From NCBI GenBank assembly GCA_036867785.1, contig CP145411.1, positions 992,001 through 1,056,000 on the forward strand: a DNA stretch of 64,000 nt, in the 5' to 3' direction. Source of the DNA: Plasmodiophora brassicae (taxonomy: Eukaryota; Endomyxa: Phytomyxea; Phytomyxea; Plasmodiophorida). The notes under the pieces are model-generated. The model ran no database searches and was not told the origin of the DNA. It saw nothing but the letters and a program-made list of their open reading frames with translations. A program made the position numbers and the translations under genes. Of this stretch, positions 55,367 to 64,000 are shown piece by piece. Each line of letters begins with the position of its first letter. The stretch's first letter is position 1.

Positions 55367-56758
55367 ATGACGAAGGAGGAATCTCCTGAACTGCTCGGCC
55401 TGGTTGCTGACTACCTGGAACGCCATGGGTACACTAAGGCTTCCTCGAAACTGAAGAAAGAGGCGTCCGCATCGCTTGTTCACGCCGAGGGCGCGGTCCC
55501 ACTCGAGGCAGTCTTCGAAGCCTTCAAGCGGCGCCGGTCACCATCACCGAGCGATGATGCCGACCGAAAGCAGAAGAGACGAAAAGTTGTCGAGGAATCC
55601 GAGGCATCGTCTACGGAAAGCGATGAAGACGATGACGAAGACGTCAAGTTCATGGTTGCGGGCAAGGACGACGAGAGTGACGAGGAAAGCGAATCGTCGG
55701 AGTCAGATGACGAGGTGGAAAGTGGTGAAGATGATGAGACCGACGAAAGCGACGATTCGGGTGAGGACGATTCGTCTGAGGATGACGATGATAGCGCCGA
55801 GGAAGAAGCGGACGGCATGTTCGTTGACGACGAGGCAGCGGAAGGCATGAGCTCGGAATCCGAAGTTGAATCTGAAGAGGAGGATTCGGAGGGATCGTCC
55901 AGCGATGAATCCGATGACGCTGTTTTAGCGGAATCACAGTCTGAGGTCGCATCGAGTGACGGCAGGCTCTCATCGTCCAGCGAAAGCGAGAGTGACAGTG
56001 AAAATGAAGATGGACCCGATCGTGCGGAGGCGGAATCCAGTGACGATGATTCCTCCAGCAACGACAGCAGCAGTGATAGCAACCAGCAAGTCGAGGCTGC
56101 AGATGAGCAAGATGCCAGCAGCAGCAGTGACAACAGCAGCAGTGAGGACGATGACTCCAGTGAGGAAGAGAGCGCTGACGCGGGCGCGGGTTCCCTCGAA
56201 AACCCCGCAACCGTCGAGGTCTTTGCATGCGAAGTGGCTGCTGTCGGGGGCGATGCTAGCGACGAGGAGGAAAGCAGCAGTGAAAGCGAGGAGGAGAGCA
56301 GTTCCAGTAATGATAGCGACAAGGAAGAGGAGAGCAGCAGCTCCAGCAGTGAGGACAGGAGCTCCTGCAGTGATGGTGATGAATCGTCTGAAGAAGATGA
56401 AGGTGAAGAGCGGGAATCGGAAGGCGACGACAAAAGAGAAGGAAAGGCGCGACAAAAGGCCACGCCGTCGAAGCCGAAGAAGTCGGTGTCTCCAGGAAGC
56501 GCGGATGGATCAAAGTCCACACCCGGCCAGCGTTTCCAGCGGGTCAAGAGCAACGAAGTCATGTACAAAGATGAACGATTGAAGGACAACACTTACGCGG
56601 CCATCCAAGAACTCGGTGAGACCTACGGTGCCAAGGCTAGCCAGAAGCTGATCGTCACTAGAGGCAAGGGTTTCCGCCACGAGAAAACCAAAGCGAAACG
56701 AGGCACGTACCGCGGTGGCAAGATTGACGACTCCCAGGTTCGATCCATCAAATTCTGA
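55367..56758 (+). CDS. NOLC1: NOLC1/Nopp140 (SRP40) nucleolar chaperone
   Basis: Nucleolar phosphoprotein that escorts box C/D and H/ACA snoRNPs. An N-terminal LisH motif (LLGLVADYLERHGYTKASSK) leads into about 300 residues of acidic Ser/Glu/Asp tracts, typical CK2 substrate. The conserved SRP40 C-terminal domain follows: FQRVKSNEVMYKDERLKDNT, LGETYGAKASQKLIVTRGKG, FRHEKTKAKRGTYRGG and the terminal VRSIKF. One exon, 464 residues. The alternating Lys-rich blocks of vertebrate Nopp140 are nearly absent, closer to yeast Srp40. Confidence 0.93.
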   Translation: MTKEESPELLGLVADYLERHGYTKASSKLKKEASASLVHAEGAVPLEAVFEAFKRRRSPSPSDDADRKQKRRKVVEESEASSTESDEDDDEDVKFMVAGKDDESDEESESSESDDEVESGEDDETDESDDSGEDDSSEDDDDSAEEEADGMFVDDEAAEGMSSESEVESEEEDSEGSSSDESDDAVLAESQSEVASSDGRLSSSSESESDSENEDGPDRAEAESSDDDSSSNDSSSDSNQQVEAADEQDASSSSDNSSSEDDDSSEEESADAGAGSLENPATVEVFACEVAAVGGDASDEEESSSESEEESSSSNDSDKEEESSSSSSEDRSSCSDGDESSEEDEGEERESEGDDKREGKARQKATPSKPKKSVSPGSADGSKSTPGQRFQRVKSNEVMYKDERLKDNTYAAIQELGETYGAKASQKLIVTRGKGFRHEKTKAKRGTYRGGKIDDSQVRSIKF

Positions 56759-57021
56759 AAACTGTTCCAGTCGCACCCATCAGTGTATAAATGGCTCGAT
56801 TCCGTGCACAGCTGTGTCGGATGCCCTGCGTAGGTCGTAGATTTCGGGGCGTGCAGGACCTGTCGGCAGTCGACAGCGTTTCGTTGCAGATGGCGTGGCA
56901 AAACGGGGGGCAGAGAAATGAATGCTGCATTTTGCGCGGCAGCACTGTCGGGCCAAGGGCAACTGGGCATGGCGCAGTCCGTGGCAATCCCATTGCACGC
57001 GTCGCGCCGTCGTCGGCAACG

Positions 57022-57799
57022 ATGCCGCGCTCACGTTCGCGATCCAAGTCGCGCACCCGCCGTACGTCGCCCCGCGGCCGAAAGCGTTCGCGTTCGTATT
57101 CGTCGTACTCGTCATCGTCGCGGTCGCCGTCGTCGTCCTATTCCCGATCGGAATCGTCGTCGTACGACAGCCGGTCGTATTCGCGTAGTCCGACGCCTCG
57201 CGGGCGCCGCGTTCGGCGTAGCCCGTTTCGCGGCCGATCGCGCTCACCGCGCCGTCGTCGTGTGTCACCGGTGCGTAGTCGGAAGCGATCGCGAACCCCC
57301 AGCCCGAAACGCGTTGTAGTGCGCGGTCTGACCAGGAATGTGAATGTCGACCATGTGAAGGAAATCTTCGGCACGTTTGCTGATATCGTTCAGGTTCGTG
57401 GACCCACGGGTCCGTTTGAATGGTCATCTGTTTCTCAAACGCTTCCAGGTTGACCTGCCTCTGAATCCGAAAACGAAGACGAACATGGGTAGGGCTGAGA
57501 TCACGTTCAAGACGAGCTCGGGAGCAGATAAGGCACGTTCTCACATGGACGGTGGCCAGGTCGACGGCCAGGTCATTCATGTGTCTATTGTCCCACCAGA
57601 ACGGCGAGGCGGCGATTTGCGTCGCCCTTCATCGCCTCGGCGATTTGGCGGAGGTCGACGATCTCGTTCGCCATTCCGTCGCGACGAGTTCCGCGGTCGT
57701 CGCCGTTCACCTTTCCGTCGTCCAGGATCTCCGCCTCGACGCAGGTCGCGATCGCCGGTGCGCCGTCCAATGTCTCGCTCTCCGGTTCGCCGCCATTAA
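57022..57799 (+). CDS. RNPS1: RNPS1 homologue (SR-rich RRM protein)
   Basis: Splicing activator and exon-junction/ASAP complex protein. An RS domain (SRSRSRSKSRTRR onward) precedes the RRM: VVVRGLTRNVNVDHVKEIFG. Splicing out 57394-57448 (55 nt) joins DIVQ to VDLPLNPKTKTNMGRAEITF. ARSHMDGGQVDGQVIHVSIV matches human LKHMDGGQIDGQEITATAVL. The C-terminus is Arg/Ser/Pro-rich as in RNPS1. About 240 residues. Nuclear. Confidence 0.9.
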
Positions 57800-58107
57800 T
57801 CACAATGGGACACGCCGACTACTTTGTCTGGCGAAGTTGTTCGATTCCACATAAACTGATACGTTGCATCGGAACAGCACCCAGCATTCAAAACAGCACC
57901 CATTGTAAGGGTGTCCGTTAATTTGAAGACGGACAACCAAGGAGGATGCTGCTGGAAACCACCGACAGGCAGTGAATGGTCACAGTGCGAGCGTGCGCGC
58001 AATTCGTACGCCGCCGGCCGCACAGCCGCGATTGGACATCGGACGAGTGCCACGGAGTTTGCGGAGACCGTACGGTCAACAGTCTACACACGCGTTACCC
58101 CTCTGCA
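57800..58107. other. Intergenic, RNPS1 to SLC35F
   Basis: About 310 bp between two same-strand genes. The frame is open upstream of the transporter start without stop to about 57976, but the sequence has no membrane or targeting features; likely 5' leader. Confidence 0.45.
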
Positions 58108-59127
58108 ATGGGCGTACGCACTCGTCGTGAAGCGTTCAGCGTGCTGCAGAAGTACCGCACCCACGTTGTCGGTACATTGCTTCTACTCACCGTAGTGGGC
58201 CTGTATGTTGCCAACGGGCATTTCACGAAAGTCGCGAACCGACCCTTCTTCTCAACCTATTCTTCGAATGCGCTGTGCTTCATCTACCTAATCGTCTGGT
58301 GGTGTCACCACAAGTTTGTCGAGAAGTCATCCTCAAAGGAATTGGTTGACGTGATGAAGTCAACATCCTGGGTTGTCTTGCAGTTCCTTCCCCTATACGT
58401 CTGCATGTCGTTCACGTTCAACTGGTCCTTGTCGCACACGACTTTGACGAGCAACTCCATCATCAGCGCTACGTCCTCTGTCTTCACGCTGATGTTCTCT
58501 TACTTCATGCTTAAATCGTCTCCACGGGTCATCAACGTCATCGGGTCGGCATTACTAGTAGGCGGTGTGGTGTGCGTTGCAGTTGATCCACCTAAAGACA
58601 TGAACGCATCTATCGAAGAAGCGTCCCAAGTCGACATGGTCCTTATGGGCAACCTTGCTGCCGTGTTGGCGGCGTGCATCGGGGCGTTCTACTTCACGTA
58701 CATGAAGAAGCGTCTGACCGAGGACACGGACATGACACTGTTCTTTGGCCTAACCGGTTTAATCGGCACGGTCCTGCTATTGCCAGTGGTCGTCATACTT
58801 CAGGTTACTCACGTCGAGGATATAATCGGCCTTGACGTTGACACCATGTTGATCTTCCTGGCCCTCGCTGGGACGAACATGCTGGCCAACTATCTGTACG
58901 CGAAGGTCGTAGTTTACACTACGCCGTTCGTTGCCACGGTCGGCCTCGGCCTCACCAACCCGCTCAACATGATCGTCGACAAACTCAAGTACAACAAGCA
59001 GTTCGGCGTCGTTTACCTCTGCGGCATCGCCATCGTCCTGATCGGTGTGGTTGTCACGAACATCCAGCACAAGAAGGAGCTCGATGATGCCGCTGAAAAG
59101 GACGCCATCGTCGTAAACAAGGCGTAA
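58108..59127 (+). CDS. SLC35F/EamA-type drug-metabolite superfamily transporter
   Basis: Ten-segment membrane transporter, about 339 residues in a single exon. Start at MGVRTRREAFSVLQ, followed by TM1 VVGTLLLLTVVGLYVANGHF. The SLC35F hallmark FTFNWSLSHTTLTSNSIISA is present, matching YxxNxSLxxTSVSSNTILSS. Later segments include NLAAVLAACIGAFYFTYMKK, FVATVGLGLTNPLNMIVDKL and GVVYLCGIAIVLIGVVV. Resembles SLC35F5; substrate unknown (thiamine and nucleotide sugars are known for relatives). Confidence 0.88.
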   Translation: MGVRTRREAFSVLQKYRTHVVGTLLLLTVVGLYVANGHFTKVANRPFFSTYSSNALCFIYLIVWWCHHKFVEKSSSKELVDVMKSTSWVVLQFLPLYVCMSFTFNWSLSHTTLTSNSIISATSSVFTLMFSYFMLKSSPRVINVIGSALLVGGVVCVAVDPPKDMNASIEEASQVDMVLMGNLAAVLAACIGAFYFTYMKKRLTEDTDMTLFFGLTGLIGTVLLLPVVVILQVTHVEDIIGLDVDTMLIFLALAGTNMLANYLYAKVVVYTTPFVATVGLGLTNPLNMIVDKLKYNKQFGVVYLCGIAIVLIGVVVTNIQHKKELDDAAEKDAIVVNKA

Positions 59128-59198
59128 TCAATACAGACTGGTCGTCTACCAACCAAGTACCAACCGTATGCGAGTGCGCGTCTATACCGGCGACGTTT

Positions 59199-59219
59199 GG
59201 GGGGGGGGGGGGGGGGGGG
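59199..59219 (+). repeat. Uninterrupted run of 21 G
   Basis: Homopolymer of 21 G, about 70 bp after the transporter stop, between convergent genes. Confidence 0.97.
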
Positions 59220-59344
59220 CACACGCGCTCACCGTACCGGCTGCGATGTCAGTAACCGGCAAGTGACCAGTCGAACGACCACCGCCGTTTCGCACACGAC
59301 CGGTATGGTGTGTCGGTTTTCCGCGTGTCGGCGTGCTGTACGTC

Positions 59345-59850
59345 GTCATCGCAGCCGGTACGGTGAGCCGGCGTCATCGCGCGAAACAACAACCCACACA
59401 GGCAGCTCAGCCCCTTCTTGTGCAGCGTCGGCGCCCCGATCAATCAGCTGCGTTCCATTGCGTTTGCAACGCTCGGTGAAGCGGACGCGCAATGCAGTCC
59501 ACCATCGCGCGTCGTCGATCGCAACGTAGGTATCGTCCGCCTTTTTTAAACCGGTTGCAACAAGCGTTTCGCACCTGCGACGCGTAGTTCGTCGCCGATG
59601 ATAGCTTCGTTATGGAAGGCGAGTTGTGGACTTGGAACGAGCAGAAACGCTCGAGCAGGTTCTTTCCAGCCTGGTCCGCAAGCAGGTCCTCCCAGCCAGT
59701 CGCCTGGACTCACGTCGCTTTAGACCCTTGCTGCAGAAACCGGGAGAAATGCGCCAACGCCGTCAGCCGCAGGCGTCCCTTGGCCTTGCCCATCGAGGCA
59801 TCAGCCACGATGCACGGCACGACAGCGACCGGTGCTTGAGCCATCCCGGC
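59345..59850 (-). CDS. Small unrecognised gene
   Basis: Minus-strand reading: MAQAPVAVVPCIVADASMGK, KGRLRLTALAHFSRFLQQGS, an in-frame TGA at 59710-59712, then WEDLLADQAGKNLLERFCSF. Splicing out about 59533-59567 (35 nt) joins NYASQ to ADDTYVAIDDARWWTALRVR and ends VWVVVSRDDAGSPYRLR. About 150 residues. The TGA falls just before a GTGAGT-like sequence, but no single intron of usual size restores both frames. Family unknown. Confidence 0.5.
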
Positions 59851-60037
59851 TGTTTGTCGTACGGAGCCTGCAGGATTATGTGGCGCGCACGGATTGCACG
59901 GCAAGATGCGGCTTCAGGCGCTGTCACGGGGTTAGCTGAGTCCGGCGGAGTTGGAGCCGAGGCCACCAAGCATAACAGGAGTAAGAGTTACGTGCGGCGT
60001 GGACCGTTCCCCACGTTTCATTGAAGGAAGCGCCCCC

Positions 60038-61215
60038 ATGTCCTCTCCCGAGCTGTACGCCGGCAAGCCTGGGCCGCTGCCTGTCGAGGGCGACGCGGAA
60101 ACTAAAATCCAGGGACCACCCGCGGACGCTTCGCCGGGTGCGGCCGATGCGCCGGGAGCCCGACCAGCGGATGACGCCTCGGCGGCCGTGTCCGTACTGT
60201 ACGTCCCAGGCACGGCGCTACCGAAGCTTGGGCGGTACGTCAACCAGGTCGTCGAAGTTCGTATCGCCGGCAAGTATCTGTCCACGAAGAACAAGGAGGT
60301 TCATACCCGCCAGATATGGGGAACGGACGTCTATACGGACGACTCGGATGTCGTTGCTGTCTGCCAGCATACGGGAAAGATCATGCTGAGGCCAAGCCCG
60401 CCCGTTAAGTTGATCGGCCTCAGCGTGTTCCTCAAGGTACCACTTCCAATGTTCGTTCGCATGTCCACGCTTCTCTTGAACGACGTGCACTTGTAAGGTT
60501 CTTCCGCCTCGGAGCCACTACGAAGGCTCGCACCGATACAAGCTACTGTCTCGAAACTGGCTCCCTCAGTACCACAAATGCAGTATCGGGATGCTTCGCG
60601 TTGCTCCTATCACTGTAAGTCGTGTGTTGCGTTTCGAACGATGCGCCGCTGTACTCACAGACCCGCAGCAAGCGGAGAAATTGGACCCTCGTGCGCCCGG
60701 CAGCAACCTGAAGGTTCCCAAGAGCGTCCCGCCACCGGCGAACGGTCGACGACCCTACACGAAGCGGAAGTTTGCTCCTGACACGACGATTATGTTCAAC
60801 TGCTGGAACGAGCCGTGCCTGAAGTACTGCATCCCGTTAATCGCGGATCGTGGTACGAACTCGCAGAACTGGACCAGGTATGCTGCATCGTTTCGGTTCG
60901 TTCCCACACAAGGTGACTCAGCGAGGTCTATGCAGTACTCGATTGCGCCGGGACGTTCTGTACCTGAACACGGATGCGCAGCAGTATGAGCTTGCTCGGG
61001 CAGGTGACAACGGACGTTACGATGTTTATCGATGGTCTCGGTGCACGCGCCCACCGAACGGGTCGACTAGGAAGGTGCCGGCACCGGAAAGCCAAGCATC
61101 TGTCGTTGCGGATGACCTCGACTGGGAGGAGATCGAATGGGGACCGCAAACAGTCCGTATTCGCGACGTCGTGTACAACGTTCAAACGATCCAGTTCCTG
61201 CCGATGACTGCTTGA
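60038..61215 (+). CDS. Rxt3-like protein (Rpd3L-type HDAC complex subunit)
   Basis: Rxt3 belongs to the large Rpd3 deacetylase complex in yeasts. After a disordered N-terminus the Rxt3 signature is VVEVRIAGKYLSTKN followed by RQIWGTDVYTDDSDVVAVCQ. Past an intron near 60.44 kb come PPRSHYEGSHRYKLLSRNWL and MLRVAPIT. Later exons hold KRKFAPDTTIMFNCWNEPCL, KYCIPLIADRG and VRIRDVVYNVQTIQFLPM. About 330 residues. Together with the HDAC gene at 47.3 kb it gives two deacetylase-related genes here, though yeast Rpd3 is class I, so partnership is not implied. Confidence 0.82.
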
Positions 61216-61484
61216 TGGGTTTCTAACATTAACGGGATGTTTACGCAAGACTCAATGAATCAACAACATCTTCATATAAACATCTCTCAAGGGTTCTTCG
61301 AACTAAGGCGACGTGAACGACGCAGAGCTGAAGGCGGTTGCTCTTCTTGGATCGGTGTCTGATCTACCATTGCGTCAGGCTTGGACTTTCGTCCGGGGGT
61401 CAAATACACGTTGGGCTTGTAAGCGTAATCGACCTCAGCAAGGACAGCGTCTGCCTCTTCTTGAGTCTGCTCGTGCGGAAGACG

Positions 61485-62901
61485 CTAGCAGCGGGTCCAA
61501 ACGTCAGAAACAATCATCTGCATATAAGATGGGTGCATTACCCTAAACGTCCGGCGCACAGGTGATGCGACTTCACACTTGAAATCACGAACCTTGTCGA
61601 TGATAATTGCCGACCCTTCTTGTTTGGAATATTCTTTGATGTCGGCGATTGTGGTGGATGTCGTGACGATGTCCGAACCGAAGCGGCCTCGAAGGTCGGC
61701 TATGCGGGTGATGGAGAATTCAGACTTGACAACCGTTTCGGGAGATGGAACAGGGAGATCGACCGGTATCTTATCAACAGGAGTGTGATATGGATCATCA
61801 GCAGGCGGCATTTCGTCCGAAGGGTCTTCTGCAGGTAGCGGCAGGTGGAGTTCAATGGAATCGGTTTCGGACGGTCTCTCATCGCCGGCATCGTTGTCCC
61901 CAGAGTCATCGACAGTCGAAATCGCATCGCGGTATAGACGTCGAGCGGAATCACGATCGACGGGAGACTCTCCGTTAGATGGGACCGCTGATGGCTTAGG
62001 AGCCTCGGATATATACGCGTCTTGCAGCATTGCCGACAGTTGTTTCACCCGGACAGGAGTTGGCGATGGCGTATCCTTCTCGGAATACGGTTCCAAAGCA
62101 GGTCGTTGCAGAAGCGAGAGTCTCTCGGCGCGAGGGGTCCCCCAAACCACGCCGGTGTCGTCAGTGTCCTCCAGTTGCGCCTGCAGAAGGCTTGCACGCG
62201 GAGTCCTGACTGGACTGAGGATCATGGAATCGTCACGTTCAGGACTGGAAGGACACATCAGGTCCGATATTGTGCCGCCGCATTCCAAGTAAAGCAGACG
62301 GAGCGACTCATTGATGACACTGATCGGCTCAGCTTTACAGGATATACCCTGTAGATGCTATTAGTGAAACATTTACACAGCGACGACAAGCGGGTTACCT
62401 GCTGCAGGTACTGAACGGCACGCTCCATGGATGATTGCGCCTTAGCTAAAGCCGCAAGGCGTGCCCAGAAATGGGCACGTTGACGAACCGTTGGCTCGTC
62501 ACGTGCCTCTTTGAGAATGCGTTCATCCTCTGCAGGGTTCTCGGAAGGTTTCCCATCGGCAATCATATCATTGACCGTCGCCAGGAGGTTGGTTTTCTTC
62601 GACGCATTTGCTCGGAGCCGATCTTGCAGGACCTGGAGCCGATCTACGGCGGCTTCGACCTGCACGAAGAAGCGAAGTTGCACTGAAAACGCCCGTAAAG
62701 CTGACACAACGGTTGTACCTTGAGGCGTTGCGGTGACGAGAACACGCGTCGGGATCGCGCTCCGAATTCTGCAGGCGTATCGCGTCGCCCGGCCTTGAAC
62801 GACGGCACGGGCGGCACCTTGTTCTCCTTGGTCGGCCCTTGCGACGGCGGCACCGGCGGCACCCTATTCTCCTTGTTCGGCACCGACGACGGCGCTTGCA
62901 T
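61485..62901 (-). CDS. Unrecognised protein with two KEN boxes
   Basis: Starts MQAPSSVPNKENRVPPVPP and repeats GPTKENKVPPVPSF: two KEN motifs within 30 residues, the classic APC/C-Cdh1 degron. Splicing at about 62647-62705 joins SPQRLK to the coiled coil VEAAVDRLQVLQDRLRANAS. A later intron (about 62.31-62.40 kb) leads to LRLLYLECGGTISDLM and SPVRTPRASLLQ, partly repeated as WGTPRAERLSLLQ. The C-terminus has SITRIADLRGRFG and ADIKEYSKQEGSAIIIDKV. About 390 residues. Probably a cell-cycle-regulated protein; family not recognised. Confidence 0.65.
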
Positions 62902-63054
62902 CCCTCCGCTCCTAATCTACAGTGCGCTCCACCGGACTCGTGGCAAACCCTTTCGACCTGTCGCCTGCCGCGGTGTGTCCAACTCGAAGTAGGCGCGCAA
63001 CGCCAACAAAAACGAACCACGCAAATGGCAGCGAACTTTTGACTTGGGAAACCA

Positions 63055-63551
63055 GTGGTAACTGGTAACGACCCCGGCGTATCTGCTCGGTTCGCGGAGC
63101 CCCGGATTTACAAGTACCCGAGATTCGAACTGCACGTTCGAGGTGCTCCCAGAATGATTCTGCAGGACGGAGCACCAGGGAAATGTCTATTTCGTATCCT
63201 TGCGCCCGCGAATGCTGGCTCTCGTGACGAAGTGCGCTGAAAGCAAGCGGTGGGGCATGCGGCCCTGTCCTTAATGCCTGGGCACTTGGTCTTGCCGCAA
63301 ACCATGTATGCTTCGACGACAATGACGAAATTCGCACAGGTGGGTTCACATCGGCGTCTCTTGTTGCTACTCTCACGCTGCGCTGCCGGGCGACGTGGCA
63401 TGACCTCCACGATGGCCTCCAGAAGCAGTCGTCGCGAGCATCCCAGTTACAGTCGCCATATCGCAGGTACCGCGCGGTCGATGTGCGCGCACACCCGCTC
63501 ATTCGCAAGCGAAGAAATTCGAAATATCACATTCCACAAGTGCTCCGTTAG
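63055..63551 (+). CDS. Unrecognised small gene
   Basis: The final exon (about 63237-63551) reads ACGPVLNAWALGLAANHVCF, GFTSASLVATLTLRCRATWH, QLQSPYRRYRAVDVRAHPLI and RKRRNSKYHIPQVLR then TAG. A preceding block has RILAPANAGSRDEV. The minus strand is broken by stops here, so plus is the coding strand. Start and first exon(s) are unknown; they lie near or before 63.0 kb. Confidence 0.5.
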
Positions 63552-63644
63552 ACGGATGCTTCCCATACCTCTACAGCACCACTGGGAGTACGTCGAACGT
63601 GCAGGACATGCACAGTGCGTCGACAATGACGAACTCCTACACAT

Positions 63645-63665
63645 GGGGGGGGGGGGGGGGGGGGG
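63645..63665 (+). repeat. Uninterrupted run of 21 G
   Basis: Homopolymer of 21 G, about 95 bp after a gene end and 180 bp before the next start. Confidence 0.97.
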
Positions 63666-63841
63666 TTCACAGGGACGTCTCTTGAACATACCCTCGTCCC
63701 GGACGGGGTCATGTGGAATCTATTTTTGGGTGGGAACGGCGCCGCCGCCTAAATTCGTCACTGTCGACGTCAGTACAATACGATTGAGCATCGCCTTGGT
63801 GCCGGGCATTTCGTCCAGCGTTCGTGATCAAGGTACCGTCC

Positions 63842-64000
63842 ATGGCGGGCGTGTCAACGCCGGCCGATCTGAAGGCGTCCGGGAACGCATTGTTCGCGCG
63901 AGGCGAGTACGACGCGGCGGTGTCGGCGTACACGTCGGCGCTGGCGTGTGCGGGCGTGCCCGCCGATCTGGCGCTGCAGTGCCGAGCGAACCGGGCGCAG
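63842..64000 (+). CDS. TPR protein, 5' part only
   Basis: Open from ATG 63842 through the window edge. MAGVSTPADLKASGNALFAR, then GEYDAAVSAYTSALACAG and LALQCRANRAQ form a canonical first TPR (LKxxGNxxFxxGxYxxAxxxYTxAL) as in STI1/TTC-type Hsp70/Hsp90 co-chaperones. The rest lies outside. Confidence 0.85.
   Translation, partial: MAGVSTPADLKASGNALFARGEYDAAVSAYTSALACAGVPADLALQCRANRAQ

Noticed and set aside
55480-56592. A 370-codon minus-strand frame made mostly of Ser and Leu
   Set aside because: It is the mirror of the NOLC1 acidic GAx/AGC-type codon repeats; length and bias follow from the plus-strand gene.
57038-57374. Minus-strand frames rich in Arg/Asp across the RNPS1 RS region
   Set aside because: They mirror the RS codons of RNPS1, whose RRM and intron confirm the plus strand.
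14000-64000. CRISPR array, integron or prokaryotic island
   Set aside because: No regularly spaced direct repeats, no attachment sites and no intronless bacterial-type gene runs; the surroundings are spliced eukaryotic genes.

Overview
The window is nuclear DNA from a eukaryote. Genes are split by very short GT-AG introns (44-64 nt wherever protein homology fixes both ends), lie on both strands and are packed with gaps that often fall below 150 bp. There are no operons, Shine-Dalgarno sites or prokaryotic features. TAA, TAG and TGA all act as stops. A meckelin (TMEM67), a tubulin tyrosine ligase-like protein, a MORN3-type protein and an RNF32-type double-RING protein point to an organism that builds a cilium or flagellum. 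A unicellular or zoosporic eukaryote with a compact genome fits best; I cannot place the lineage from sequence alone.

Layout. 0-7.3 kb: TTLL, an IMPACT/YIH1 homologue and TMEM67. 7.6-14.4 kb: cytosolic glutamyl-tRNA synthetase, an atypical protein kinase with a signal-like N-terminus, a short-chain dehydrogenase, a secreted CAP protein and TOM7. 14.5-16.3 kb: a rearranged hAT DNA transposon with an internal inverted duplication. 16.4-24.2 kb: RsuA/RluB-type pseudouridine synthase, PINX1, a doubtful small gene, a TPR-GT61 glycosyltransferase and a CNNM transporter. 25-31.3 kb: ZW10, MORN3 with an EF-hand tail, phosphoserine phosphatase and RNF32. 31.3-34.5 kb: a multi-pass membrane protein, an unrecognised gene carrying a short inverted duplication, and a large imperfect palindrome (arms about 440 bp, loop about 200 bp). 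34.9-39 kb: an ABHD3-type hydrolase and a fused pseudouridine glycosidase/pseudouridine kinase. 39.4-46.3 kb: unrecognised helical and TPR proteins and a DGQHR-motif protein. 46.6-54.8 kb: COX6A, a class II HDAC, unrecognised genes, an EF-hand protein, arginase and a UBE3D-type E3. 55-64 kb: NOLC1/Nopp140, RNPS1, an SLC35F/EamA transporter, an Rxt3-like protein, a protein with two KEN boxes, an unrecognised gene and a truncated TPR gene.

Functional links are mostly housekeeping: ribosome and nucleolus (PINX1, NOLC1), pseudouridine chemistry (an rRNA-type synthase plus the PsuG-PsuK salvage fusion), mitochondria (TOM7, COX6A), cell cycle (ZW10, the KEN-box protein), chromatin (HDAC, Rxt3) and the cilium. 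No tRNA, rRNA, CRISPR or prokaryote-like island was found. The least explained features are three inverted duplications, three runs of 20-21 G, and several coding genes with no recognised family. Starts and some internal splice junctions are inferred by reading frames and motifs; those I could fix to the base are given.
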